This document shows, piece after piece, positions 8,564 through 19,173 of a stretch of DNA of 64,000 nucleotides. How positions within the stretch are numbered: the stretch's first letter is position 1; the number at the start of each line of letters is the position of its first letter. The notes below the pieces were generated by a model. The model searched no databases, was not told the origin of the DNA, and worked only from the letters and a program-made list of their open reading frames with translations. The stretch spans positions 1 to 64,000 of the forward strand of contig NZ_JAJCTH010000013.1 in assembly GCF_020594515.1 (NCBI RefSeq). The letters run 5' to 3'. Made by a program: the position numbers and the translations under genes. Source of the DNA: Rhodoferax sp. U2-2l (lineage in GTDB: Bacteria > Pseudomonadota > Gammaproteobacteria > Burkholderiales > Burkholderiaceae_C).

Positions 8564-10855
8564 TTGAAGCAAACCAGCGCCTTGCTGGAAGAAGTTGAAG
8601 GAATTGTTCAAGGTCATCGCGATGGGCACGGTTTTGTGACCCGCGATGACGGTGAATCCGACATTTACCTCGCCCCCAACGAAATGCGTGCGGTGCTGCA
8701 CAAAGATCGCGTCAAGGTGCGCATCGTTCGCAGTGACCGCAAGGGCCGCCCGGAAGGTCGGGTGGTTGAAATTGTGGAGCGCAGCAGCCAGGTCATCATT
8801 GGCCGCCTGCTGCACGAAAGCGGCATCTGGATCGTGGCACCCGAGGACAAGCGCTATGGTCAGGACATCATGATTCCAAAAGCCGCCACCGGTGCTGCCC
8901 GTGCTGGGCAAGTGGTGGTGGTGGAACTCACTGAGCCCCCGTCGCTGTTTGGTCAGCCGATTGGTCGCGTCAAAGAGGTGCTCGGCGAGATTGACGACCC
9001 CGGCATGGAGATCGAGATTGCCGTGCGCAAATACAGCGTGCCGCATGAGTTCACAGAAGCCTGCATCGCCCAGGCACGCGCGCTACCCGACAAAGTGCGC
9101 CCGCAGGACAAACGCCAGCGCGTGGACCTGACCGATGTGCCGTTGGTGACGATCGATGGTGAAGACGCGCGTGACTTTGATGATGCCGTCTATTGCGAAC
9201 CCGCCAAAATTGGCAAAGGCAGGGCGGCCACGTCGGGCTGGCGCCTGCTGGTGGCGATTGCCGATGTGAGCCACTACGTCGAAAACGGCTCGGCCATCGA
9301 CATTGATGCCTACGACCGTGCCACCAGCGTGTATTTCCCGCGCCGCGTCATCCCGATGCTGCCCGAAAAATTGTCCAATGGCCTGTGTTCGCTCAACCCC
9401 GACGTGGAGCGCCTGTGCATGGTCTGCGACATGCTGGTGACGGAAGATGGCGAGGTCTCGGCCTACCAGTTTTACCCGGCGGTGATGTTCAGCCATGCGC
9501 GCTTTACCTACACCGAGGTGGCGGCAATTTTGTCCAACACCCGCGGGCCGGAAGCGCTCAAACGCAAGGACCGCATTGGTGACCTGATCAACCTGCACGA
9601 CGTGTACCACGCGCTGCTCAAGTCGCGCGCGCGCCGTGGTGCGGTGGATTTTGAAACGGTTGAGACCCAGATCGTCTGTGACGAGGCCGGGCACATCGAA
9701 AAAATTGTGCCCCGCACCCGCAACGACGCGCACAAGCTGATTGAAGAAGCCATGCTGGCGGCCAACGTCTGCAGTGCGGATTTCATCGCCCAGAGCAAAC
9801 ACGCCGGTCTGTACCGCGTGCACGAAGGCCCCACGCCCGAGAAAAAAGAGGTGTTGCGCAATTACCTGAAGATCACCGGCGTTGGTTTGACCATCAGCGA
9901 CGACCCGTCGCCGGGCGAGTTCCAGGCGATTGCCAACGCCACCAAAGACCGCCCGGATGCCGCGCAGATCCATTCGATGCTGCTGCGTTCCATGCAGCAG
10001 GCGATATACACACCCGAGAACAGTGGCCACTTTGGCCTGGCGTTTGAGGCCTACACCCATTTCACCAGCCCGATCCGGCGTTATCCCGATCTGCTGGTGC
10101 ACCGCGTCATCAAGGCGATTCTGGCCAAGACCAAATACGCCCTGCCAGTGCTGCCCACGCCGGGTGAAGCCCACGCCAAGCTGTCCAAGCGGCTGGAGAA
10201 AAATCTGGCCTCCAAGGTGGCAGAGCCTGGTCAAAAGCCGCGCAAGCTGAGCGCCGACATGGTTGCCTGGCAGTCCGCCGGTTTGCATTGCAGCGCCAAC
10301 GAGCGCCGTGCCGACGAAGCCAGCCGCGATGTGGAAGCCTGGCTCAAATGCAAGTACATGCGTGAGCATCTGGGCGAGGAGTTTGGTGGCGTGGTCAGTT
10401 CGGTCACCACCTTTGGCCTGTTTGTCACGCTGGACGCGATGTACGTCGAAGGCCTGGTGCACATCACCGAACTTGGTGGCGAGTACTACCGCTTTGACGA
10501 AGCGCGTCAGGAGTTGCGTGGTGAGCGCACCGGCATGCGTTTTGCGCTGGGCACCCGCGTGCGGGTGCAGGTCAGCCGGGTGGATCTGGACGGGCGGCGC
10601 ATTGATTTCCGGCTGGTGCAGGAGGGGCAGGAATTGCTGTCCCGCGCGGCCAAGGACAAGGAGCCGCTGCGCGACGGCGCAGACCGCGCCCCATTTGACG
10701 CAGAACCGGATGGCGCTCCAGCAGGTCGGCGCAGCCGCAAGAGATCGGAACCCTTGGCGCGAGCCACCCAAGCTGCGCGACCGGCTGCCAAGTCGGACAG
10801 GCGCCCGGCGACGCCAGCCAAGGCCAAGGAAAAGAGTCGTAAAAATAGGCGCTAG
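8564..10855 (+). CDS. rnr: Ribonuclease R, form without the N-terminal helix-turn-helix
   Basis: Processive 3'-to-5' exoribonuclease of the RNB family. From the TTG at 8564 it is 763 residues. The frame stays open back to 8414, but that part is antisense to tRNA-Leu and is probably not translated. No ATG lies between the tRNA and the first conserved residues (LLEEVEGIVQGHRDGHGF), so a TTG at 8564 or 8582 is the likely start. Cold-shock-like OB domains come first, then the RNB catalytic motif DGEDARDFDDAV, a C-terminal S1 domain (GVVSSVTTFGLFVTLD) and an Arg/Lys/Ala-rich tail. E. coli RNase R has about 70 extra N-terminal residues with a winged helix, absent here. Confidence 0.93.
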   Translation: MKQTSALLEEVEGIVQGHRDGHGFVTRDDGESDIYLAPNEMRAVLHKDRVKVRIVRSDRKGRPEGRVVEIVERSSQVIIGRLLHESGIWIVAPEDKRYGQDIMIPKAATGAARAGQVVVVELTEPPSLFGQPIGRVKEVLGEIDDPGMEIEIAVRKYSVPHEFTEACIAQARALPDKVRPQDKRQRVDLTDVPLVTIDGEDARDFDDAVYCEPAKIGKGRAATSGWRLLVAIADVSHYVENGSAIDIDAYDRATSVYFPRRVIPMLPEKLSNGLCSLNPDVERLCMVCDMLVTEDGEVSAYQFYPAVMFSHARFTYTEVAAILSNTRGPEALKRKDRIGDLINLHDVYHALLKSRARRGAVDFETVETQIVCDEAGHIEKIVPRTRNDAHKLIEEAMLAANVCSADFIAQSKHAGLYRVHEGPTPEKKEVLRNYLKITGVGLTISDDPSPGEFQAIANATKDRPDAAQIHSMLLRSMQQAIYTPENSGHFGLAFEAYTHFTSPIRRYPDLLVHRVIKAILAKTKYALPVLPTPGEAHAKLSKRLEKNLASKVAEPGQKPRKLSADMVAWQSAGLHCSANERRADEASRDVEAWLKCKYMREHLGEEFGGVVSSVTTFGLFVTLDAMYVEGLVHITELGGEYYRFDEARQELRGERTGMRFALGTRVRVQVSRVDLDGRRIDFRLVQEGQELLSRAAKDKEPLRDGADRAPFDAEPDGAPAGRRSRKRSEPLARATQAARPAAKSDRRPATPAKAKEKSRKNRR

Positions 10856-10890
10856 ACGTTAACCATCAATCATAGTTTGCTATTGAAATA

Positions 10891-11649
10891 ATGATGAATC
10901 AAGAGATCAAAGTAGCCATCGTGACGGGTGCTGGTTCCGGCATTGGCAAGGCCGCGGCGCTGGCGTTGTTGCAAGGCGGTTACCGGGTGGTGCTGGCGGG
11001 TCGGCGCCAGGAGCCGTTGGCGGACGTGGCCCAGGTCAGCGGCGCGCCTGAGCGTGCGTTGGTGGTGCCCGCCGATGTGTCGGATGAGGCCTCGGTGGTG
11101 GCGCTGTTTGATGCGGCGCTGCAAGCCTTTGGCCGGGTCGATGTGTTGTTCAATAACGCGGGCATCAGCGCACCGGGTGTGTTGCTGGAAGACTTGACGC
11201 TGGCCCAGTGGCAAAACGTGGTGGACGTCAACCTGACCGGCATGTTTTTGTGTCTGCGCCAGGCCTTTCGGGTGATGAAGGCGCAAACACCGCAAGGCGG
11301 TCGCATCATCAACAATGGCTCCATTTCAGCCACCACACCACGGCCCAACTCGCTGGCCTACACCGCCACCAAACATGCGGTGACCGGCATGACCAAGACT
11401 GCCTCGCTGGATGGTCGCAAATACGGTATTGCGGTGGGGCAAATCGACATCGGTAACGCTGCCACTGACATGACGCAGAAGATGCAAGCTGGCATCTTGC
11501 AGGCCAATGGCCAGACGGCGGTCGAGCCGGTGATGGATGTGGCCGTGGTTGGGCAGTCCGTGTTGTACATGGCCAATCTGCCACTGACTGCCAACGTGAT
11601 GTTTCACACCGTGATGGCGACCAACATGCCCTTTGCCGGGCGCGGGTAG
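10891..11649 (+). CDS. SDR-family oxidoreductase
   Basis: 252 residues starting at tandem ATG codons (10891 and 10894). A classical short-chain dehydrogenase: TGAGSGIG cofactor loop near residue 12, NNAG motif, Ser in [10 protein letters not shown] and the catalytic YTATKHA. The C-terminal part ([21 protein letters not shown]) is typical of many uncharacterised SDRs, so the substrate is unknown. It follows rnr by 35 bases and may be read from it. It converges on the nnrD-type gene, with a 130-base spacer (11650-11779) in which nothing clear is seen. Confidence 0.88.
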   Translation: MMNQEIKVAIVTGAGSGIGKAAALALLQGGYRVVLAGRRQEPLADVAQVSGAPERALVVPADVSDEASVVALFDAALQAFGRVDVLFNNAGISAPGVLLEDLTLAQWQNVVDVNLTGMFLCLRQAFRVMKAQTPQGGRIINNGSISATTPRPNSLAYTATKHAVTGMTKTASLDGRKYGIAVGQIDIGNAATDMTQKMQAGILQANGQTAVEPVMDVAVVGQSVLYMANLPLTANVMFHTVMATNMPFAGRG

Positions 11650-11779
11650 GTATTGGAAAAACCCTTATCCGTGACGGGCTGACAGATGCATCATGCCGTA
11701 GACACGTGGTCTGTGCCTATGTTTCAGTGGCTTTGAGAGTGGTGGCGACGGGTCAGCACGGATCACGCTGGAGGTGCCA

Positions 11780-13234
11780 TCAGCCTCTGAGTGACCTGGC
11801 CAGTACCGCTGCCGTCAGCGTGGTTTGTGGCGCAAGGTTGTCCGCCAGCTCACCATGCCAATAGACAGCCCGGCAGGCGGCGTCAAAACCGGTATGGCCC
11901 GCAGCCAATTGCGCACCCACCAGGCCAGCCAGAACGTCTCCAGTACCCGCGGTGGCCAGCCGGGCATTGCCGGTGGGGTTGATCACCGGTGTTTGCCCGG
12001 GGCTGGTGATGAGGGTGCCAGACCCTTTGAGCACCACGGTGCAGGCAAACCGTTGGGCCAAAGTTGCGGCAGCACCAAGACGATTTTCTTGCACCTGTTG
12101 TGCCGTTTGTCCCAGCAGGCGCGCGGCTTCCAGCGGGTGCGGCGTCAGCACGGTCACGGCCTGGCGAGCGGCGCGTGCCACCAGCGCTGTTTGTAACGTG
12201 TTGTCGCCTGCTATTGCATTGAGAGCGTCTGCATCCAGAACAACTTGGGCTGCCGAGTTCAAAACCTCCCCTAAGATGGACGCCACGGTCTGACCACCAC
12301 CGCAACCGCAAACCACCGTCATGGTCGAAAAAGCCAGTGACTGGATTGGGCGAAACATCAGTTCGGGCTGCTGAATGTCAACTGTCATGGCCTGCTGGTC
12401 CAGCAAACCGACAAATACGCGCCCAGCGCCGGCATGCAACGCCGCCGATGCTGCCAGCAGCGCCGCACCCGTCATGCCAGGGGCGCCACCCACCACCGCC
12501 ACATCGCCAAAACTGCCTTTGTGTGAGGCGTGAGAGCGGGGGGGTGGCAGCGGCCTGCCGTTCAGCCAGGCCGTGGGTAAACAGTCGTCCAAAGTGTCGG
12601 GCGCAAGCCACAGCGTGTCCAGCCAGAGCGTGCCAGTGGCGTCCCGCCCATGGGCGGTGAAAAGCCCCGGTTTGAGCGTCAGCAGGCTCAGGGTGTGGCT
12701 GGCTTGCACGTGTAAGGTGGTGGTTTGGCCGGAGTCAGCCTGCAGCCCGGTGGGGATGTCCACCGACAACACGGGCGTACCGCTGGTATTGATTTGCCTG
12801 ATCCAGTCGGCCATCTGACCTGCGGGCTCACGGCCTTGTCCGCCGATGCCCAGTAGCGCGTCAACACACAGGTCAAAGTCACCGTTGGGTGTGGTTGCGA
12901 TGCTGATCCCGGCGTCTGCCAGTCGTTGGTATGCGGCAACGCTGTCAGGTGGCGCCCTCTGCACGTCACCCAGCCAGGTCACCACGGGTTGTTTGCCCCA
13001 TCGTTGAAGGTGAATGGCTGCCTCCAGGCCGTCGCCGCCGTTGTTCCCTGGGCCGCAGGCGATCCAGATGCGCCGGGCATGGGGTGCGATGGCCAGCACC
13101 AGGCGCGCCACCGCCAGGCCGGCACGCTGCATCAGCGTGTGGGGCGGCAGATTTTTAGCGGCTGAGACTTCGATGAGCCGGGTCTGATCAACCCCGAACA
13201 ACGGGTGGCGGGTGCCTGGGGTGATCTTTTGCAC
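11780..13234 (-). CDS. nnrD: Bifunctional NAD(P)HX epimerase / ADP-dependent dehydratase
   Basis: 484 residues from a GTG at 13234. It repairs hydrated NAD(P)H. The N-terminal YjeF_N epimerase half (about 1-210) shows ACGPGNNGGDGLEAA. The C-terminal ribokinase-like dehydratase half (about 230-484) shows SHKGSFGDVAVVGGAPGMTG and the nucleotide-binding catalytic motif TAGTGDVLAGLVGAQLAAG. Both halves appear complete, as in E. coli NnrD (YjeF). The start lies three bases after the stop of the MBL hydrolase, so the two are in one transcription unit. Confidence 0.94.
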   Translation of the reverse strand: MQKITPGTRHPLFGVDQTRLIEVSAAKNLPPHTLMQRAGLAVARLVLAIAPHARRIWIACGPGNNGGDGLEAAIHLQRWGKQPVVTWLGDVQRAPPDSVAAYQRLADAGISIATTPNGDFDLCVDALLGIGGQGREPAGQMADWIRQINTSGTPVLSVDIPTGLQADSGQTTTLHVQASHTLSLLTLKPGLFTAHGRDATGTLWLDTLWLAPDTLDDCLPTAWLNGRPLPPPRSHASHKGSFGDVAVVGGAPGMTGAALLAASAALHAGAGRVFVGLLDQQAMTVDIQQPELMFRPIQSLAFSTMTVVCGCGGGQTVASILGEVLNSAAQVVLDADALNAIAGDNTLQTALVARAARQAVTVLTPHPLEAARLLGQTAQQVQENRLGAAATLAQRFACTVVLKGSGTLITSPGQTPVINPTGNARLATAGTGDVLAGLVGAQLAAGHTGFDAACRAVYWHGELADNLAPQTTLTAAVLARSLRG

Positions 13235-13237
13235 GGT

Positions 13238-14125
<888 letters not shown>

Positions 14126-14135
14126 GATGCGCCTG

Positions 14136-15005
14136 TCATAACTTGGCAAACAATTTGGCGTCTTCGAACGCATCGTTCCACTGGTCCGATGAAGCAATGA
14201 TGTCATCAAGGGTGCCACCCATGCGTCGCTTTACCTGCTCGGGCAGTTGGTGAATGCGCGGATTGCCACCAAAGCCGAAACCCAACTGTTTGCTGATCTG
14301 GTTGGCCGTGAACACGCAGGCAAACAACCCTGTGTCGAGTTGGTCAGTGTCATACTGGTGGGCAATGGTGTTGATCAATTCCGGTGCAAAACGCCACTTT
14401 TCCACCAACATGGCACCCACCACAGCGTGATCCACGCCGACAATTTTTCGCAGGGCTTCATGAAGTGAGGAGCCATCAGAAGCACTGAGCACCAGCGCCT
14501 GCCGAAATTCTTGTGGCAGGAACTGGGCAAAAACCACTTTGCCAAAATCATGCAGCAGGCCAGCGATGAAACAGTCCATCGGGTCAGCGTCCCCCGTTTG
14601 TGTGGCCAGCTTTCTGGCGATGCCAGCCGTGGACAGCGAGTGCAGCAGGTATTGGTCCACATCAAAACCGGCGGCGTTGCGCTTGGGCATGATCCCGATG
14701 GCAGCAATGCTCAAGGCCAGGTTCTTGATGGTGTTGAAACCCAGATACACCACCGCATGGTTGACCGATGTGATTTGCCTGGGCAAGCTGTAATAAGCCG
14801 AATTGACCACGCGCAAGATCTTGACGGTGATCACCGGGTCTTTGTCGATGACTTGCACGATGTCCTTGGGGGTGCAATTCACGTCCCGGGTGAGTTCCAG
14901 GATCTTTTCGACACTTTTTGGAAATGCCGGCATCCCGTCAACCGCGTTGGCGAGTTTTTGGGAAAGATCCGGCGGGAGAATGGGCATGTTCTGGCGCTCT
15001 AGCAT
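14136..15005 (-). CDS. HDOD-domain signalling protein
   Basis: 289 residues from the ATG at 15005; a TTG at 15041 would add 12 residues but is less likely. The single HDOD domain spans about residues 20-220: LPPDLSQKLANAVDGMPAFP, then VVNSAYYSLPRQITSVNHAV, and FIAGLLHDFGKVVFAQFLP with an HD pair. HDOD proteins are output or adaptor modules in bacterial regulation (often of c-di-GMP, motility or stress circuits), generally thought to lack phosphohydrolase activity. It heads the unit HDOD-MBL-nnrD. Partners cannot be named from the window. Confidence 0.9.
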   Translation of the reverse strand: MLERQNMPILPPDLSQKLANAVDGMPAFPKSVEKILELTRDVNCTPKDIVQVIDKDPVITVKILRVVNSAYYSLPRQITSVNHAVVYLGFNTIKNLALSIAAIGIMPKRNAAGFDVDQYLLHSLSTAGIARKLATQTGDADPMDCFIAGLLHDFGKVVFAQFLPQEFRQALVLSASDGSSLHEALRKIVGVDHAVVGAMLVEKWRFAPELINTIAHQYDTDQLDTGLFACVFTANQISKQLGFGFGGNPRIHQLPEQVKRRMGGTLDDIIASSDQWNDAFEDAKLFAKL

Positions 15006-15119
15006 CGGTGTGGGGCCTTGTCCAGTTGGCGGGCCTGTCAAAGCAATAGTCTAGGGCATTTGAAGAGGGCTCAGGCCCAACTGCGCAACGCCTGGCCCTG
15101 GATTCCAGCGGGCTAATGC

Positions 15120-15125
15120 TATACT
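15120..15125 (+). promoter_or_regulatory. Extended -10 candidate for the rpsB operon
   Basis: TGCTATACT: a TGn extension in front of TATACT, about 148 bases before the rpsB ATG. It leaves a leader of about 140 bases. That leader contains a 6-bp hairpin, CGCCAG/CTGGTG (about 15147-15161). Ribosomal protein S2 represses its own leader in other bacteria, so this region may be the target; no conserved S2 site was verified. Confidence 0.5.
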
Positions 15126-15272
15126 CGATGGGCTTGAAAACAGACGCCAGTCTCTGGTGTTGTGTCAAGTAAATCGCAAACCAGTTCATCAAGGTGTTGC
15201 TACAGCCAAGCGCGCAAAGCGAAAGGTTGGGCAAAACGAGCTGGATTTTAGACTTAACCTTTGGAGTTAAAT

Positions 15273-16025
15273 ATGGCAGTAACTATGCGCGACATGCTGG
15301 AAGCCGGCGTCCACTTTGGTCACCAAACCCGCTTCTGGAATCCCAAGATGGCCCCTTTCATTTTTGGCCATCGCAACAAAATCCACATCATCAACCTGGA
15401 AAAATCTTTGCCGATGTTCCAGGAGGCTGCCAAGTTTGTGCGTCAGATTTCCGCCAAGCGCGGTACTGTGCTGATGGTGGGTACCAAGCGTCAGGCGCGT
15501 GAAACCGTGGCTGCTGAAGCGCAACGCGCTGGTGTGCCTTATGTTGACCAGCGCTGGTTGGGTGGTATGTTGACCAATTTCAAGACGGTCAAAACCTCCA
15601 TCAAGCGCCTCAAGGACATGAAGACCCAGCAAGAAGCGGGTCTGGATGCCATGAGCAAAAAAGAGCAATTGATGTTTGCTCGTGAGTTGGAAAAGTTGGA
15701 AAAAGACATTGGCGGCATCCAGGATATGACTGTTTTGCCTGACGCAATCTTTGTGATTGACGTGGGCTACCACAAGATTGCCATTGCTGAAGCCAAGAAG
15801 CTGGGTATTCCGCTGGTGGCGGTGGTTGATTCCAACCACTCTCCCGAAGGCATTGACTACGTGATTCCGGGTAATGACGACTCCTCCAAGGCGGTCATGC
15901 TGTACGCCCGTGGTATTGCGGATGCGATCATTGAAGGCCGCTCCAATGCCATGGATGATGTCGTCAAGGCAGTGGCTTCTGACAATGCCGATGAATTTGT
16001 GGAAGTGGACGAGGCAGCCGCCTGA
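15273..16025 (+). CDS. rpsB: 30S ribosomal protein S2
   Basis: 250 residues from the ATG at 15273, with GGAG at 15263-15266 as ribosome-binding site; the in-frame TTG at 15261 overlaps that site and is rejected. Canonical S2 text: [22 protein letters not shown], then [14 protein letters not shown] and [19 protein letters not shown]. It is part of the small-subunit head/body interface, needed for bS1 binding. First gene of the rpsB-tsf-pyrH-frr series, with a terminator between it and tsf. Confidence 0.98.
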   Translation: MAVTMRDMLEAGVHFGHQTRFWNPKMAPFIFGHRNKIHIINLEKSLPMFQEAAKFVRQISAKRGTVLMVGTKRQARETVAAEAQRAGVPYVDQRWLGGMLTNFKTVKTSIKRLKDMKTQQEAGLDAMSKKEQLMFARELEKLEKDIGGIQDMTVLPDAIFVIDVGYHKIAIAEAKKLGIPLVAVVDSNHSPEGIDYVIPGNDDSSKAVMLYARGIADAIIEGRSNAMDDVVKAVASDNADEFVEVDEAAA

Positions 16026-16043
16026 GTTTTCCATGACCCCAAG

Positions 16044-16071
16044 AAAGGGGGCTTTGGTGCCCCCTTTTTTT
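16044..16071 (+). terminator. Intrinsic terminator/attenuator between rpsB and tsf
   Basis: The stem AAAGGGGGC (16044-16052) pairs with GCCCCCTTT (16059-16067) around TTTGGT, followed directly by more T. This is a textbook Rho-independent terminator. Because tsf has no obvious separate promoter in the following 40 bases, it probably works as a partial attenuator that sets the S2:EF-Ts ratio. Confidence 0.88.
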
Positions 16072-16111
16072 AACCCGATTTTTACCAACTGAACTGAATC
16101 CGGAGATACAA

Positions 16112-17035
16112 ATGGCTGCAATTACCGCAAGCATGGTGGCTGAACTGCGTGGCAAGACCGATGCGCCGATGATGGAGTGCAAACGTGCCCTGACCGAAGC
16201 CGAAGGCGACATGGCCAAGGCGGAAGAAATTCTGCGTGTTCGCCTCGGTAGCAAGGCTGGTAAAGCCTCCAGCCGTGTGACCGCTGAGGGTGTGGTGACT
16301 TACGCTGTCGAAGATGGTGTGGGTGCCTTGCTTGAAGTCAACTGCGAAACCGACTTCGTCACCAAGAATGACAGTTTCCTCGCTCTGGCCAGCGCAGCGG
16401 CATCGCTGATTGCCAAAAACAACCCGGCTGATCTGGCTGCTTTGGGTGCCTGTTCCTATGAGCAGGAAGGCTTTGGCCCGACACTGGAAGATGTTCGCAA
16501 AGGCCTGATCGGCAAGATCGGCGAGAACATGAGCTTCCGCCGTTTCAAGCGTTTTGCCGATGGCAGCAAGCTCGCAGCCTATCTGCATGGCACCCGCATT
16601 GGTGTGGTGGTCGAGTTTGAAGGTGATGAAACCGCTGCCAAGGATGTGGCCATGCATGTGGCTGCCATGAAGCCGGTGGCGTTGTCCAGCGACGACGTGC
16701 CTGCTGAGCTGGTGGCGCGCGAGCGCTCGGTGGCGGCGGCCAAGGCGGCGGAAGATGCGGCCGTGGCAACCGCGGCTGGCAAGCCCGTGCAATCGGCTGA
16801 AATTGTGGCCAAGCGCATCGAAGGGGGTGTGCAGAAGTACCTCAAGGAAGTCTCTCTGTTCAATCAGCCTTTTGTCAAAAATGACAAGCAAAGCGTCGAG
16901 CAGATGCTCAAAGCGGCTGCCACCACCGTGAAATCTTTCACGCTGTATGTGGTGGGTGAAGGCATTGAGAAGAAGGTGGACGACTTTGCTGCTGAAGTGG
17001 CTGCGCAAGTCGCTGCTGCCCAACAAGCGGGTTAA
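16112..17035 (+). CDS. tsf: Elongation factor Ts
   Basis: 307 residues. Nucleotide exchange factor for EF-Tu. The N-terminal UBA-like module has [22 protein letters not shown]. The core contains [17 protein letters not shown] (the TDFV motif that inserts into EF-Tu), and the C-terminal module ends near the gene end. ATG at 16112 with CCGGAGA upstream. It follows the rpsB terminator. Confidence 0.98.
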   Translation: MAAITASMVAELRGKTDAPMMECKRALTEAEGDMAKAEEILRVRLGSKAGKASSRVTAEGVVTYAVEDGVGALLEVNCETDFVTKNDSFLALASAAASLIAKNNPADLAALGACSYEQEGFGPTLEDVRKGLIGKIGENMSFRRFKRFADGSKLAAYLHGTRIGVVVEFEGDETAAKDVAMHVAAMKPVALSSDDVPAELVARERSVAAAKAAEDAAVATAAGKPVQSAEIVAKRIEGGVQKYLKEVSLFNQPFVKNDKQSVEQMLKAAATTVKSFTLYVVGEGIEKKVDDFAAEVAAQVAAAQQAG

Positions 17036-17097
17036 TCCATAGCTTTTAAGTAACATGGGGGCTTCAGGCTCCGTTGACAATTTTTTCGGGAAAACCT

Positions 17098-17820
17098 ATG
17101 ACCACTGCCAAACCAGCCTACAAACGCATCCTGCTCAAGCTGTCGGGCGAGGCGTTGATGGGGGATGATCAGTTTGGCATCAACCGAAACACCATCGTCC
17201 GGATGGTGGATGAAATTGTTGAGGTCACCCGATTGGGTGTCGAGGTGGCTGTGGTGATTGGCGGCGGCAACATTTTCAGGGGTGTGGCAGGTGGATCGGT
17301 GGGTATGGACCGCGCCACCGCCGACTACATGGGGATGTTGGCCACGGTGATGAACTCGTTGGCTCTGGGCGACACCATGAACAAAGCCGGCTTGACGGCA
17401 CGTGTCATGTCGGCCATTGCCATCGAGCAGGTTGTTGAGCCCTATGTCCGACCCAAAGCGCTGCAATATCTGGAAGAGGGCAAGGTGGTGATTTTTGCTG
17501 CGGGTACCGGCAACCCGTTTTTCACCACCGACACCGCGGCGGCGCTGCGCGGGGCTGAAATTGGTGCCGAAATCGTGCTCAAGGCCACCAAGGTGGATGG
17601 GGTCTATACCGCTGACCCGAAAATAGACCCGACTGCAACGCGCTACAGCCAGATATCTTTTGATAATGCGATTTCGCAAAATCTGGGCATCATGGATGCC
17701 ACGGCTTTTGCGCTGTGCCGGGACCAGAAGCTGCCGATCAAGGTGTTCTCGATTTTCAAACACGGCGCGCTCAAACGGGTGGTTCTCGGCGAAGATGAAG
17801 GAACGCTGGTGTACGCCTGA
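17098..17820 (+). CDS. pyrH: UMP kinase
   Basis: 240 residues from the ATG at 17098 ([20 protein letters not shown]); a TTG at 17074 is open in frame but sits in a poor context. Amino-acid-kinase fold: the phosphate-binding start [12 protein letters not shown], the glycine-rich [11 protein letters not shown] and the UMP-binding [13 protein letters not shown]. It phosphorylates UMP to UDP and is hexameric in relatives. Same position as in other proteobacteria, between tsf and frr. Confidence 0.97.
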   Translation: MTTAKPAYKRILLKLSGEALMGDDQFGINRNTIVRMVDEIVEVTRLGVEVAVVIGGGNIFRGVAGGSVGMDRATADYMGMLATVMNSLALGDTMNKAGLTARVMSAIAIEQVVEPYVRPKALQYLEEGKVVIFAAGTGNPFFTTDTAAALRGAEIGAEIVLKATKVDGVYTADPKIDPTATRYSQISFDNAISQNLGIMDATAFALCRDQKLPIKVFSIFKHGALKRVVLGEDEGTLVYA

Positions 17821-17871
17821 GCGAGCGACAGGTTTTCGCTGAATTCATGACTGTGGAGTGAGGAGTAGAAG

Positions 17872-18432
17872 ATGCCAATTGCAGATGTCAAGCGGACGGC
17901 CGAGACCAAGATGGACCAGTCCATCGCCGCCTTTCAACACAATCTGACCAAAATTCGCACCGGCCGGGCCAATCCGGCCATTTTGGACACGGTGCATGTG
18001 GACTATTACGGCGCTCTGGTGCCGATCAGCCAGGTGGCCAACGTGTCGCTGATTGATTCCCGGACCGTGAGCGTGCAACCCTGGGAAAAGGGTCTGGGCG
18101 CCAAGATCGAAAAAGCCATTCGCGACAGCGATCTGGGGTTGAACCCGTCGTCCATGGGTGATTTGATTCGTGTACCCATGCCTGCCATGTCGGAAGAGCG
18201 TCGCAAGGAGCTCACCAAAGTGGTGCGTGCTGAGGGTGAAACGGCCAAAATTGCGGTGCGCAACCTGCGCCGTGACGCCAACGAAGCCGTCAAGAAGCTG
18301 GTGAAAGACAAACTGGCCTCCGAAGACGAGCAAAAGCGTTGCGAGGCCGAGATTCAAAAAGTGACTGACAAGCACATTGTCGTCATTGATCAGATGGTGG
18401 CCAGCAAAGAACAAGACATCATGGCGGTCTGA
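17872..18432 (+). CDS. frr: Ribosome recycling factor
   Basis: 186 residues, the normal length. It splits post-termination ribosomes together with EF-G. Diagnostic stretches include [29 protein letters not shown] and [35 protein letters not shown] precedes the ATG. The stop lies six bases before uppS, indicating co-transcription. Confidence 0.98.
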   Translation: MPIADVKRTAETKMDQSIAAFQHNLTKIRTGRANPAILDTVHVDYYGALVPISQVANVSLIDSRTVSVQPWEKGLGAKIEKAIRDSDLGLNPSSMGDLIRVPMPAMSEERRKELTKVVRAEGETAKIAVRNLRRDANEAVKKLVKDKLASEDEQKRCEAEIQKVTDKHIVVIDQMVASKEQDIMAV

Positions 18433-18438
18433 CCGGCC

Positions 18439-19167
18439 ATGGCCTACGATCAGGTTCCCCACCACATTGCCATCGTGATGGATGGCAACGGACGGTGGGC
18501 GAACAAGCGGTATTTGCCACGTATCGCGGGGCATCGGCAGGGTGTTGAATCGCTCAAGCGGTGTGCCAAGGCGTGTGATGCCCGCGGCATCCGCGTGTTG
18601 ACGGTGTTTGCGTTTTCTTCAGAAAACTGGAAACGTCCCACGGAAGAAGTATCGAGCCTGATGGATTTGTTTGCCATGGCGCTGACGCGCGAAGTCAAGC
18701 AACTCAAAGAAGACGGGGTGCAATTGCGCTTTGTCGGTGATCGCCGTGGCTTGTCGCCGAGGGTGTTGCGCAGCATGGAAGAGGGCGAAGCCGCCACCGC
18801 CGGCAACACCCGTCTGGTTCTCAATGCGTGCTTCAATTACGGCGGGCGCTGGGACATCGCGCAAGCTGCCCAGAAACTCGCTGACCAAGGCCTACCCATC
18901 ACCGAGGTGAATCTGAACCGTGCCATGTCGATGGCGCATGTGGCTGACCCTGATCTGGTGATCCGCACCGGCGGGGAGCATCGTTTGAGCAATTTTCTGC
19001 TCTGGCAAACGGCCTACTCAGAGTTTTTCTTTACCGATGTGTTGTGGCCAGATTTTGATGAGGCGGCGCTGGATCAGGCGATTGCTTCGTTTGCCCAACG
19101 TGAGCGGCGTTTTGGCATGACCTCCGATCAGCTGGATGGCGAGCCCACTTCGGCTGATGCCGTCTAG
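18439..19167 (+). CDS. uppS: Di-trans,poly-cis-undecaprenyl-diphosphate synthase (UPP synthase)
   Basis: 242 residues. A cis-prenyltransferase that makes the C55 carrier lipid for peptidoglycan and O-antigen. The catalytic Asp is in IVMDGNGRWANKR. The isopentenyl-diphosphate site includes FAFSSENWKRP, and RTGGEHRLSNFLLWQ is at the C-terminal end. It lies between frr and cdsA with six-base gaps on both sides. Confidence 0.97.
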   Translation: MAYDQVPHHIAIVMDGNGRWANKRYLPRIAGHRQGVESLKRCAKACDARGIRVLTVFAFSSENWKRPTEEVSSLMDLFAMALTREVKQLKEDGVQLRFVGDRRGLSPRVLRSMEEGEAATAGNTRLVLNACFNYGGRWDIAQAAQKLADQGLPITEVNLNRAMSMAHVADPDLVIRTGGEHRLSNFLLWQTAYSEFFFTDVLWPDFDEAALDQAIASFAQRERRFGMTSDQLDGEPTSADAV

Positions 19168-19173
19168 CCTGTC

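Noticed and set aside
17041..17080. Terminator after tsf
   Set aside because: GGGGC...GCTCC can pair only weakly with a wobble and the T-run comes after an eight-base gap; not convincing.
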